Below, in pieces: positions 10,331 to 21,027 of a stretch of DNA of 64,000 nucleotides. Under the pieces are notes generated by a model that saw nothing but the letters and a program-made list of their open reading frames with translations, searched no databases and was not told the origin of the DNA. Source of the DNA: Podospora pseudocomata (Eukaryota > Ascomycota > Sordariomycetes > Sordariales > Podosporaceae); the NCBI RefSeq assembly GCF_035222375.1, contig NW_026946366.1, forward strand, positions 1,612,001-1,676,000, read 5' to 3'. How positions within the stretch are numbered: position 1 is the first letter of the stretch; each line of letters starts with the position of its first letter. Both the position numbers and the translations under genes were made by a program.

Positions 10331-12055
10331 CTAAGCATCCCTGCGAAACGCATACTTCCAAAGCCCTCTAGGAGGCTCCGGAAGACCAGACTGTTCCTCC
10401 CACAGCTCATCTCCCCTCACCAACCGCTCAACCTTCTCCTTCAACTGATCCTCAAACACCCTCGACCTCTCCTCCTCCCAAAATGGGTCCTCAATCGAGT
10501 AAGTGTGTTTGCTTGGTTCGACCAAGTTGGCGCAAAACCTGGCCAAAACCGTGTCAGAGGAGGAGTTCGGCTGACCCCAGAGTCGAAGGGGTGTGATGAT
10601 ACGATGGTATGCTTCTATAATGGCGCGGCCCTGCTCCGCCGTCATGTCAACCCGGTCGTCCGGCGCGCCCCAGTCGCTCACATCGGCCATCACTACGCGG
10701 AGCGTCAGCCCGCGCAGGTTGAGCTTGTCTTTGGCCCAATCGACGGTAGCGAGCCAGTCCTTCTGTGCGGGCGAGTCGTCCTGAGGCCAGACTTCCCAGT
10801 TATACGGTGGGAAGACTACTTCGAGAGAGCGGAACATGTCGAGGCAACCCTGGGGAACGACGTCGCGGAGAAACTCGCTCACTGCGAAGCGATCGAACGG
10901 GTACTGGCGAGGCGACAGCTCCTCGTGGTTTGGCACGTCCGATGGGGAGGAGGAGTCGTAGTCGTGCACGACGAAGCGGTTCTGTGAGAAGAAAACCACC
11001 TGGGCGTCGAGGTAGAGGGTGCGGCAGATGAGAAACAAGTCGGTTGGGGCCGCCCAGCACCGGCAAGAATCCGAAGCGGCGGAATGCTGAAGACGGCAGA
11101 AGCAACCAATGGTCCAGCATTCGACGAACTGGCATCCGTTGTGTACTTCAGGAGGGCACGATGCGCCGTACTCGCACCCGACGCGGCACAAGGAATATTT
11201 CCTGGATGTTCGACCTTGCCTACTCCATGTGACCTCGTTCCACGGGGTAACGAGGTCAGTATACTCGAGTATGCGGAGACGAAGCTCTTGTGGAAGCTTG
11301 AGCAAGTGACTGGCTAATGGCGCCGTCGAAGAGGACAGGCACGGCTTAGTGAGCGCATCGGGTGCCGTCTGGGTGATGCCACGAGCGTGTTTGACGGCGG
11401 CATCGGCAATCTGTTGAAGCTGGCTGTTTGTCTTCCGGCAGAGTCGAACGTGGCAGTTGGCCAATGGCGATAGGAGCTTTAGGGGCGCCACTGCCAGTTG
11501 AGCTGCCTCGACATCGTCTTCCTGAACGTCACAAACGAGCTTTATTTCCAGAGCTCGGGGGTTGACATGAGCCGACATGTAGGTAGCCGCGTCCGTCCAC
11601 TCGGCAAGCATATCCTTCGTAGATGAGACCGAAAGAGTGGCCGGGGCTTGATGCAGGTCGCCATGGGCGTGGGAGCAGTAGGTCTGGCCATCGTAAGGGT
11701 ATACACGTAGCAAATGGCAGCAGTATGAGTGGTTGCCGTCTTCAGGTTGATGGCACGAAGCCTCATTCAGAATGACCCTGAGTGAGGTTAAAGACGCCAA
11801 GGACCGGGATGTAAGAGATCTCAAAGGCGCAAGGGAGTGAGGGCTGGTATAGCGGATGATGAACCTGTTCCTCGAGTACAGCAAAGTAGATGCTTCATGG
11901 TAGATGATTTTGCAGGAAATCAATAAGCCAAAGAATTCTGTTTCCTGGCCGTTCAACCTGAAAAAGTGCGGGTGATAGTCTGCCAAACCAACCCATTCAT
12001 AGATCTGACGGCGTATGTCAGGAGACAGTCGCAAAAACGGGGGAGTGCACTCCAT
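10331..12055 (-). CDS. Protein with two F-box-like/2EXR-type repeats, function unknown
   Basis: A single-exon gene of 574 residues. The N-terminal part begins FLRLSPDIRRQIYEWVGL and is followed by FGLLISCKIIYHEASTLLYSRN. A second copy of the same architecture begins near residue 250 (LLKLPQELRLRILEYTDL) and continues with LFLICRTLYLDAQVVFFSQN. This pattern, a leucine/proline F-box-like helix followed by a 'cRqIyxEAxxxLYsxN' motif, is widespread in fungal orphan families often annotated as F-box, 2EXR or DUF7730. By analogy one might guess a ubiquitin-ligase adaptor, but that is inference. It is divergent from the small gene at 13020, with 964 bp between the starts. The ATG in GTGCACTCCATGC context is the only plausible start. 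Confidence 0.8.
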   Translation of the reverse strand: MECTPPFLRLSPDIRRQIYEWVGLADYHPHFFRLNGQETEFFGLLISCKIIYHEASTLLYSRNRFIIRYTSPHSLAPLRSLTSRSLASLTSLRVILNEASCHQPEDGNHSYCCHLLRVYPYDGQTYCSHAHGDLHQAPATLSVSSTKDMLAEWTDAATYMSAHVNPRALEIKLVCDVQEDDVEAAQLAVAPLKLLSPLANCHVRLCRKTNSQLQQIADAAVKHARGITQTAPDALTKPCLSSSTAPLASHLLKLPQELRLRILEYTDLVTPWNEVTWSRQGRTSRKYSLCRVGCEYGASCPPEVHNGCQFVECWTIGCFCRLQHSAASDSCRCWAAPTDLFLICRTLYLDAQVVFFSQNRFVVHDYDSSSPSDVPNHEELSPRQYPFDRFAVSEFLRDVVPQGCLDMFRSLEVVFPPYNWEVWPQDDSPAQKDWLATVDWAKDKLNLRGLTLRVVMADVSDWGAPDDRVDMTAEQGRAIIEAYHRIITPLRLWGQPNSSSDTVLARFCANLVEPSKHTYSIEDPFWEEERSRVFEDQLKEKVERLVRGDELWEEQSGLPEPPRGLWKYAFRRDA

Positions 12056-13019
12056 GCTGTGATAATATTGGTGTTGGTTGGTATGCGAAAGCGGTCCGGT
12101 GTAGGCTCAGGTAAGGGACGGTCAGAATATGAAGAAAGGGAGGTGTTGGGAGGAAAGTGTACCTAGCCTAGCTGGCGCAGGCGGCAAAGAGTTGTCATTG
12201 GTTTTGGGTTGACAGGGGTCTACAGTTGAGCCACTCATGGCAGTGTTAAAGGTGGGGCAAGGTACGGTAGCGACTACTGAGCCAGTAAGCAACCTCATGT
12301 GCCGCAAGTGTGGACCTATGTCTTTCGCCCGTATTGCGGAATCCGGGCATCGTGTTCAGGGTCGGTGTGCCGCGACGTCAACGCCAACGTCACGGTGGGA
12401 TGCGATGGATACGTTGAGTTTCATCAACGTCTACAAATAGACATATCGGGATTCAGCGACCGCATGGTGTGTAACATACGCCCTAGTAACACTGCTTGCT
12501 AGATTCAGCCCCAGACCTGCTCGGCCAACTCAAGCACCGCACAAAGGCAGGACAATATCTCACATCGTCTGGCTACCGCTATCGATTCGTAATCTAGGTG
12601 CTGTATTAGATACTCTCGTGATGGGACGGCCTGATGGCCACTTCCATGTCTGCGGCAATGGCCTTACGCCGCCATCTAACCCGTTCGTTATGAGCTAGTG
12701 TTTGAGGTGTCGAGGTCTAAAAACAACTACCAAGGTCTATCATGAAGGTATTCCCAACTCAAGTACCGCGTTCAGCAGTATAAGAACTCAAGAGGCAGAC
12801 TGCATATCACAGCTTCTATCCTCATCACTACTCACTCAACACAGCATCTTCTTTGTCAATCCCTCTCTCATCATCATTCTCGCTAGCCGAGAATCAACGA
12901 TCTTCGTCAACAGGTTCTCATTATCATTTTCCGCTCCCATCGCTAGACGAGAAGCCATCACCCTCAGTCTCTAAACACTACATTTTTCCATCAATAACCC
13001 CACCCCCCTTTTCTTCAAT
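12056..13019. other. Divergent intergenic promoter region
   Basis: 964 bp separating the divergent starts of the F-box-like gene (minus) and the deaminase-like candidate (plus). The last 150 bp before 13020 are pyrimidine-rich (ctcatcac, cccccctttt), a typical fungal leader. No gene seen. Confidence 0.5.
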
Positions 13020-13637
13020 ATGGCCAACTCGATGACCAGACACGACAGCGGCAACAACGCCACCTGGACCAAGACCATCGTCTCCAAGACGGACTACCGC
13101 GACATCATGTGGACCGACCTCCTCGAGATCGCCGAAGACCACTGGAAGTGGGTCCAGGCCCAACCCGGCGCCTACACCCGCGGGGAGTCCTGCCTCGTCG
13201 CCGCCCTCTTCCTCCCCTCCACCAAAGGCGGCGTCATCTTCTTGTCTACCATCCCCCGGGGGAGCAAGCACACGGAGATGATGAACGGCGCCCGCGCCGC
13301 CCCCGCCTGGTTCCACGCCACTACGGGGGGCACCAACCGCAACACCAACCTGCAGCTCCATGCCGAGGATGGCGCCGAGTTCCTCTTCGAGACATCACCG
13401 TACTCCAGGGGCATCGTCAGCAGGAACCTCCAGTACGTCACCCCGGATCGCGACAACGCGCACAGCCGCATGAAGCTGGCCGTCTGGGGTCGCCATAGGA
13501 CCTCGCCTGCCCAAGGCGAGAGCATCGCGCTGTGCACGGTTGGCGAGAAGCAGCCCAAGTGCCCGGCTGTGGCGCGGGCGCTGAATATTGCCTACTGCGA
13601 CCGGTACAAGGTTCGGTTTGAGCAGCAGCACAGATAA
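13020..13637 (+). CDS. Small protein, possible deaminase-fold, function unknown
   Basis: A single-exon gene of 205 residues with start context TTCAATATGGCC and clear coding texture: it is GC-rich at third positions, unlike its flanks. There is no signal peptide and no membrane segment. The middle holds SCLVAALFLPSTKGGVIFLST, then LQLHAEDGAEFLFET, and near the end ALCTVGEKQPKCPAVARALN followed by IAYCDRYKVRF. The order beta-strand, His-Ala-Glu, then a Cys pair is reminiscent of the cytidine-deaminase-like fold found in fungal orphan families, where HAE and two cysteines bind zinc. However, the two cysteines are nine residues apart, not the usual CxxC, so this is only a possibility. The protein could equally be a lineage-specific orphan. 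Confidence 0.6.
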   Translation: MANSMTRHDSGNNATWTKTIVSKTDYRDIMWTDLLEIAEDHWKWVQAQPGAYTRGESCLVAALFLPSTKGGVIFLSTIPRGSKHTEMMNGARAAPAWFHATTGGTNRNTNLQLHAEDGAEFLFETSPYSRGIVSRNLQYVTPDRDNAHSRMKLAVWGRHRTSPAQGESIALCTVGEKQPKCPAVARALNIAYCDRYKVRFEQQHR

Positions 13638-14725
13638 GCAGCTTGTTATCCTCCTACCTTGGCAGTGGTAATGGCTTAACGAAGCAGTGGCGAGAAATGG
13701 GTGGCAGTCTTTGGAGTTGGGCGGTAGCATTTTGTTTTTGCTTCTTTGAATTTGGGATAGACGGGATGGTAGTATGGTTCTGGATACGAGTCTGGTAGTG
13801 GTGGGATTATGATGGCTGGCACCATACAAGTTGCGCTAACTAGATTACTGGATACTCTTGAATATTTGGATAGATATCTGCATATCAGGGGCGCTCTTAG
13901 GCCCTCTTCCAACTTTCACTAGACTGTTGTGCAACACCACGTTTCTGGATTTAGTGACTGAGATGAGCCCTCGCTTTTGATACTAGAACGTACCTCTCAG
14001 TTCTTATTTTGCTTCAGGCACAGTACAAGGAGTCCGTACACTGTGAACATACTTCTTTATTTCTTAACTTTCATATTATCAAACATATCGGGAGATTCCT
14101 AAAGGCCTTAGAAACAAGTCACACAAGTATTAGTGACAGAGTGAGAGACAGATAAAAGAAAAGAAAAGGGAAAAAGGTGAAGAGAAAGAGAGAAAAAGAG
14201 AGAAAAAAAGAGAGAAAAAAAAGAGAGAAAAAAAGAAAAAGGAAAAGAACATCACCCTCAAACAGAAACAATGCATCATCAAAACTCCTCACAAATAGAC
14301 ATCTGCCGAAAGGCCTATTTCAAAGTTTGAACCACGCTTCAGAGAACTTTTCATTTCCGATAAAATCTTTGTGTCTCGCTATATGTGCAATGGGTGCTAT
14401 CATGACTTTTGCCCTACTAGACTCTTTTCCCTACCCACTTGACCACACGACCATATGCTGAAACAATATCTCGGTGAAGTCAAAGCAAGAAGTCTATGAG
14501 ATCAAAGATATTGCGACCTGTATTTCAAGACATCCATTCTCAACCTGGTCTGGCGATGGAGTTTGCAAAGTGCATATGCGTGTGGATAGGTATATAGATA
14601 AGATACCTTACGGAAAGAGGTTTTCTAGCAGGTAAAATTATGCAAGTATGCAAATAGTTTGTAAAAATATACTATGCTTAGTTCCCGCCCACAGCACAAA
14701 AATATCCACCTCCTCTCACTCCCAC
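13638..14725. other. Intergenic with long polypurine tract
   Basis: About 1.1 kb between convergent genes. It contains the 3' UTRs and an uninterrupted purine-only run at 14179-14249. No gene seen. Confidence 0.5.
14179..14249 (+). repeat. Polypurine (GAGAAA-type) tract
   Basis: 71 consecutive purines, mostly GAGAAA and AAAG units, extended upstream to about 14152 with one or two interruptions. It is low-complexity and could form triplex DNA; it has no coding value. Confidence 0.85.
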
Positions 14726-17524
14726 TTAAACAGGCGGCACCCTCCCCCCCTCACAAACCCCCGTATCTGTATAACAAGCCGTAAACAACCTATCGCTCGC
14801 CTCCCCAATCCAAACCGTATACTTCTTCCCCCCAACCCCCGGCACAACCCAGTTCTGCAGCTCCGTGTCCCACACGCTCAAGTCCTTCCTCGTCAGCTCA
14901 ACCGTCACCGTCTCCTCCTCCCCCGGAGCCAAAACCCTCGTCTTCTCAAAGTCCCTCAGCTGCACAACAGGCGTATCATACGGGATCCCCTCAGGATACT
15001 GAACATAAGCCTGCACCGAAGCCCGTCCCGAGAACGTATCCCCAGTGTTCTTGACCGTAACTGGGACACGGAAAGCAATATCCCAAAGCGCAGGGTTACC
15101 CCCCTCCCCGCCACCGGCTGCGGGACCGGGCTTCTGGGCGGTGCTGTACCCAGCGGGATAGTTATACTTCTTCACCCCGGCGATACCAACAGCGTAGGCG
15201 TTATCCGCGTCGTTCTTGTTGAGCCAGGAGTAGAGGTACCGCCAGATCCTGTTGAACCCTTCCGGCCAGTACGCCTCCGAGGCGGGGGGGATTTCGGTCG
15301 AGTACACCGGCGTTGAGCCCTTGGGCGCACGGGCAGGAGGAACCAGAGACAGTGGAGTGACAGACTCGATGGTGGCATCAAACGAGAAGTTGGTGTAGCT
15401 GAGACCGTGGCCAAAAGCAAAGCGGGGCCTGATCTTCTCCTTGTTGAGCCAGCGGTAGTCAATGTACAGGCCCTCGCTGTACGTGTCCTGGACCTGACCA
15501 AAGGCAAAGCCACGGAGGTTGGCGATGCTGTCGGGGAAGTCGTTGGCGCGCTTGGTGATGGAGTAGGGAAGGTGACCGCTGGGGGAGACATCGCCAAAGA
15601 GAATGTTGGCCAATGACTCGCCCGCTTCTTGACCGGGAAGGTGCTGAAACAGGACGCCCTTGACGCGAGGGTTGTCGATCCAGGATTCGAGATCGAGAGG
15701 GCCGACGGTTTGAGCTACCACAATAACGTTGTTGTACTTCTCGGCAGTCTTTCTGACCAGCTCGTCACCGTTATGCCACGCAGCCAGCTTGGCACTGTTG
15801 CGATCACCGTTGTTGCCCTCAACAGTGAACGAGTTCTCTCCAGCATCGGAGGTGATGAACACGATGGCAACGTCATCGGGCGACGGTGTAGGGTGGAACC
15901 AAGGGAAGCCGTCGGTGTTGAAGAACTTGACGTCGGGAACCCGCTTCCTGATAGCCGAGATCGGGTCATCCAAGTAAGGATAATCGGCAACACCAGAACC
16001 CCAGCCCATGCCAAGTGTTCCTTTGTTGCAGGCGCGGTTCATGCAAGCGTTGGGCCCATCGGGGTTGACCTGGGCAGCAGTACCGAAGACATGGAGAGAC
16101 TGCGAAGTCGTCAGGGGAAGGAAGCTCCCATTGTTCTTGAGAAGGGTGATGGCATCCTGGGCGACCTCTCTGGCGATCAAATAATGATCAGCCTGAACAT
16201 TGACAAACCAGTTCACCTGACCCTTGGGGGAGAAGAGAGCTGCAGGATAAAGCAGACCGTCACGGTCACGGGTGTTTGACGAGAAGTTAGGCCTTGGGTG
16301 GTCCCTATCCTGACCGAACTTGTACCATGTCGCGACGATTCTGGTGACCATGTCGTTCAGTCTGTCAAGAGGCACAGACCCGTTGAGAACCGATCTGCTG
16401 AGCTCATAGTGCCAGTTGCTGAAACCAAATAGGGGAATGTTGGTGTCACCTGGCATGTTCATGTCGAGACCTGCCAACGCGGAGTCGACTCCGGAGATGT
16501 GGGACAGCCAGTCAGACATGACGAAGCCCTGGAATCCAAGCTCATCTTTCAAAATACCGTTGATGAGATAGCTGTGCTGAGAGCAAGCAGACCCATTTAC
16601 AGCATTGTAAGCTGTCATTGCCGACCCAACACCGGCATGGACGGATTCGGCAAAGGGCCACAGGTAGAGCTCGTGCAGAGTCCGATCATCTGCTGGGAGT
16701 CAGCCTTTTAGTCCGTCAAAGAGCAAGAGTCCACTCACCAATATTGGCGCTATATCCAGGCTGGAAGGGGTTGTACATTCTATACATCTCCTGCTCGTTG
16801 CCGATCAGATGCTTGATAGTAGCAATGATGCCTTGTTCTTGAACGCCCTTGATCGTCAGGGCAGCAGCCTTGGCTTGAAGAACTGGGTCAGATCCAAAGC
16901 CCTCCCAGTTGCGGCCACCCAAAGGCTTCCGCCCAAGAGGGCCTACGGAAGGACCCAGATAGACATTTGTGCCCTTGCCGCGATGCTCTTCACCAATAGC
17001 AACACCACGAGCATAAATCAGCTTCTTGTCAAACGTTGCACCAGTGGTGATGCCAGCAGGGAACGCAGTGACGTTGTCAGCCGACGACACACCCAACGCA
17101 GAGTCCTGAAGACACATGCGCGGGAACCCCAATCTTTCTGCGCTTCCAGTATTTCCTACGCATGGACTAGCATATCATGTGTTAGTCAAAATCAGAAAAA
17201 CGTCTCATTAGGGTGGTGGCACTGACCCTATTCACATGTCAGTCAGTCTCCTGTGCTTTTATATAAGCCATGTCTGGTTAATAACTCACCCATAAAGATG
17301 CCAATGCCTGAGGTGATGTTGGTCTTTTCAGCCAAGGTCATCTGCGAGACCAAGGCTTCGGCCTTGCTGTAAGCCTCTTCCCACGAAGCGACCCATCCTC
17401 CATGAGGCGCTGGATAGTATGGGGCAGCGACGAATCCAGGCGGAACAGGATCTCGAGGCGTCACGACGCTGGCGGCAAGAGAGGTGGAGGCGAAGGCACC
17501 CAAGACTAATGAGCGGTATGCCAT
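14726..17524 (-). CDS. Secreted GH3 beta-glucosidase
   Basis: Hydrolyses terminal beta-glucosides such as cellobiose outside the cell. A signal peptide (start [19 protein letters not shown]) is followed by the GH3 (alpha/beta)8 barrel with [47 protein letters not shown] and the nucleophile Asp in [10 protein letters not shown] near residue 281. The C-terminal sandwich has [31 protein letters not shown] and a fibronectin-III-like end. Exons are 17290-17524, a single nucleotide at 17227, 16739-17166 and 14726-16689, totalling 2628 nt, 875 residues. The one-base exon lies between two complete introns (17228-17289 and 17167-17226) and yields MGPCVGNTG. Skipping it by using an acceptor at 17156 also stays in frame but deletes the conserved Cys. 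The gene diverges from a lipase. Confidence 0.93.
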
Positions 17525-19719
17525 GTTGAGTATCTGCGCCGGTGAAGCTCTCGCGACGGGATATCGAGCACAGACGGCGCACGTATTCCAAGCTCCGGGT
17601 TCTGGGACCTGAACCTAGGAGGCTTGAACCGAAACGACAGATGCAAGCTTGCGGGGTTGGCAAAACAGAGCAAGCTGGCCGGCGCGCCTCCCGACCTGGT
17701 GGTTATTAATGCACTTCATGTCTCGGACGACTCCTCTTTGACGTTACCTTCCCCAAGGTCAGTCGTCCAAGATGGGGGTATTGGGCGCCACAAACACATG
17801 GCACCCAAGGAAACATTCTGTAGCATGGTGGAGGCTGAACCAAATAACGATGGTCAATACAAGCGGGCATAAACCGCTTTGAGATTACGGTGTAACCGTC
17901 TTTCTCTCGATCAGGGAATCGTCGACGCGTTGGAGCGCTCTCATTCGTCCGCGTAGCCATCGCGACCCAGAGATCAGCCTCATAGGAGCAGCCAGCAGCA
18001 GGCATCACATTGATGATCACATCCTTCTCGAGGCCTGCATAATCGGTTCCTGAACATCCCTCTTTGCTGAAATATTGTCTTGGGCACTCATTTTCCACCC
18101 TCACCGGCATTGTAGGGTAACGTCAGGCTAGCTGAACTGGAGCAAGACTGAGGCGGGGAACCTTGCCCGGCCCGCCGTCCTGCGGGAGTGACGTCGTCAA
18201 AAGGCCCGTTAAAGGCGGGAGAGTCGCATCCCCAGATCAGGTGGTTGCCATCTGCAGGTCCAACAAGGCAGGTTTGGGGAAGAGCCCCGGCCAGAAACTC
18301 CAGGTGGGTGATCAGATCATAAGCATGTGCTTCTTTTTGATATGCTCCCGCGTATATGACCATGTCCAATGGTCCGCGTATCGTGGGGGACCAAGGTGAG
18401 CCAGAGACGATTCAGATTGTTCGGATGGTGCGCGATGCAACGTCGAGGCGGATTAATCCGTCGAGCGAGTGAATTATCCCGAAGCAGTCGGCTGTGGTAA
18501 GCGATGCTTGGCCAGGTAGGTCTGTGTGTCTGAGGGTCCGCATGACTTGGTCTGTTTTCTTTGGGATGTTTTGGCGTGGTTTGGGGTGAAGATGTGTGAA
18601 GATGCTCCCAAGAACACGGGGCGCAGAATGGCAGGTGTTCTTCCTGTCCTTTTCTCTGCAAGCGATGTCTTCGGCAGGGTCTTGGCTCTTGCCGGAAACT
18701 TTTCTAGAAGATGGAACTATTCCTCACAGGAACTCGTAAAACAAGAGCCAACAACTCTCGCTGCATCTCCTTCTCTTGTCTTTGTTTTGGCAGTTGTCTT
18801 TTGGAAAGCACCTCGTCGTCTGTTATCGCCTCGCCGGAGTCGCCAACCATCCCATGTAACGCAAGACGGACGGTCTGTGCGGCAACAAGGCCTGGGCTCA
18901 GCGAGCCGTCGCCGTTTAAGCGCCCTATCGGTTCCTGAATATCTTCAGTGCGCACGGTCGCCATGACGCTATTCAGGGCATGAAACCACACGGGGAGCAT
19001 GGCGCAGCCCGCATATCGCGTGCAGGTGGACGCGGGTACGCAGAAATTAATTTGTTCTTCAACCATTCTTCTTGCCTTCCAGTTCCTTGGCGATTTCCAT
19101 TCCCGCGGCCAGTCCTCAATGCTAACCTGGGTCGCAGCGTAACATGTTCCCGATCATGGCTCATTCGTGGTTCACGGCATCTCGCCTGTTTTCCTCCATG
19201 ATCGCCGTCGAATATTGCTTCATGGAACATGTGTATGGATATTCTGGAGAAAACTATCAGTACTATCGATTACAAATCCTCTTGTTCTCCGCTTGCCATA
19301 TCGTGATTTGGTAGGGGGCTCACCTGGATGGGAAGTTCCACGGTTCAAACGGCCATCTCCCCACCACCGATTCTAGCCTGTAGCCGGCGTTGCCCTCCCT
19401 TTTCGGTGAGCACGGCGGGGCAGAGAGACGGATATTGATCACCACCGTTCCTGAACTTATCGCTAGTCTTACTCGGCTATCTTGTGCTTATTCTAACCCC
19501 CTTGCGTGATGCGAACCCTTGTGGGGGGCAATGAGACATCCCCCCCTTCTCAGGATGTATTCCCCCTGCCCAGGAGGGCTGGCATTGTTGTTGTATGAAT
19601 AGTATATAACAGCAGGGCGCATCGTGGTATTACCCCAGATATTCGTCCCAACCATCCCAGGCCTCTGTCTCTCTTTTGTATTCTTGGCCCTATCAACCTT
19701 CCTTTAGATTCCAAGCATC
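17525..19719. other. Long divergent promoter region of two secreted enzymes
   Basis: 2.2 kb between the divergent GH3 beta-glucosidase and the class 3 lipase. Several mid-size minus frames at 17706-18369 have protein-like stretches with cysteines (for example YFSKEGCSGTDYAGLEKDV and HLIWGCDSPAFNGPFD) but do not join into a gene I can recognise; they may be a remnant. The rest looks like ordinary promoter DNA. Confidence 0.4.
19604..19610 (+). promoter_or_regulatory. TATA box of the lipase gene
   Basis: TATATAA, 110 bp upstream of the lipase ATG and followed by a pyrimidine-rich leader. Position and sequence fit a core promoter. No experimental support is available. Confidence 0.5.
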
Positions 19720-20837
19720 ATGAAGGCCTCCCTGTTTACCAGCCTATCCGTGGCTGCCCTTGCCCTTGCGGTGCCCCAGAAGCGGAGTGAGTCAATCATG
19801 CATCCACACATACAATTCAGTGAGCTGTCCTGACCAACTCCTGATAGGTGTTCCCACCGCTGCTGAGCTGGCTAGGTTCAAAGTCTTTGCCGAGTATCAG
19901 GCTGCTGCGTTTTGCATGACCGAGGGCCAGCCTGCCGGCACCCAGGTCGCCTGTCTTGAGGGCCAGTGCAACACCCTGACATCGCGCAACGTTACCGTCC
20001 ACTCACCTTCCTTCACCGGCACCATCTTGGATACTCGAGGCTTTGTCTCTGTTGACCCCGTAGCCAAGGAGATTGTCTTGACCTTCAGGGGCACCGTTTC
20101 CATCAGAAACTGGGTGGCAGAGTACGTCTTATCCACTTGTCTCTGTGTACCAACATCAGATCATCTAACACCCAAGCAGTTTCATCTTTGTCCAAGTCCC
20201 TTGCGACTACGCCTTTGGCTGCCTCGTCCACACCGGCTTCCTCGCCTCCTGGGCCGAAGTCAAGAGCCGTGCCATGGCCGCCGTCACCGCCGCCAGACAG
20301 GCCCACCCGACCTTCAAGGTCACCGTCACCGGTTACTCCCTCGGCGCCGCCGTCGGCACCATCGCCGCTGCCGACATCCGCAGGAGCCTCAAGATCCCCG
20401 TTGATCTCATCACCTTTGGCTCTCCCCGCGTGGGAAACAATGCGTTTGCCAAGTTCGTCACTGCTGGGGCTGGTAGCGAGTACCGCCTCACCCACGCCAA
20501 CGACCCGATTGCCCGTCTCCCGCCCATCATCTTCAACTACAGACACACCAGCCCTGAGTACTGGTTTGATGAGGGAGCCGATGGTGTTGTGACTCTCGAT
20601 GAGGTCCAGGTTTGCGAGGGGCATGCCAACATCCAGTGCAATGGTGGGACGGGAGACTTCAACATGGATGTGCATGGCTGGTATTTCCAGAGGTTCACCG
20701 GCTGTGCGCCCACGGAACAGCCTTTCAAGGCCCGTAGCACGCCCATCAGTGATGCGGAGCTTGCGAAGATTGTGAACGAGTGGGTGAAGGAGGACAAGGT
20801 GTTGGCCAAGAACTTGGAGCTGAGTGGTGAGGCGTAA
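19720..20837 (+). CDS. Secreted class 3 lipase / feruloyl-esterase-like hydrolase
   Basis: An extracellular alpha/beta hydrolase of the Rhizomucor lipase family, which cleaves triglycerides or related esters. The signal peptide MKASLFTSLSVAALALA is followed by a short KR propeptide site. Three exons, 19720-19786, 19848-20121 and 20180-20837, give 332 residues. The triad is complete: Ser167 in the elbow GYSLG, Asp222 in HANDPIARLP and His279 in MDVHGWYF. The oxyanion segment EIVLTFRGT is typical. Cysteines are positioned for disulfides as in Thermomyces-type lipases. It converges on the HET gene, with 190 bp between the stops. Distinguishing lipase from feruloyl esterase needs substrate tests; I favour lipase because of overall similarity. 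Confidence 0.93.
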
Positions 20838-21027
20838 ATATCTGGTGGCGAGGGAGTGCGTGTATAATACCCTATGGTCTTGGATATGAATCATGATAAT
20901 ATTGGAAGATTTGCAGTCTCGGGGAACTGAACCGGGTCCTTGGGTCTGGGTGCCATGTTTCATGCTGTGTGACGATGGATGGTTTAATGTGGGGTGATCA
21001 AATATGTGGTGGTCCGTCTCGGGATAT

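Noticed and set aside
17706-18369. Two adjoining minus-strand frames with several cysteines
   Set aside because: They look partly protein-like but are in different frames, with no clean intron to join them and no family I recognise; kept only as a note in the promoter region entry.
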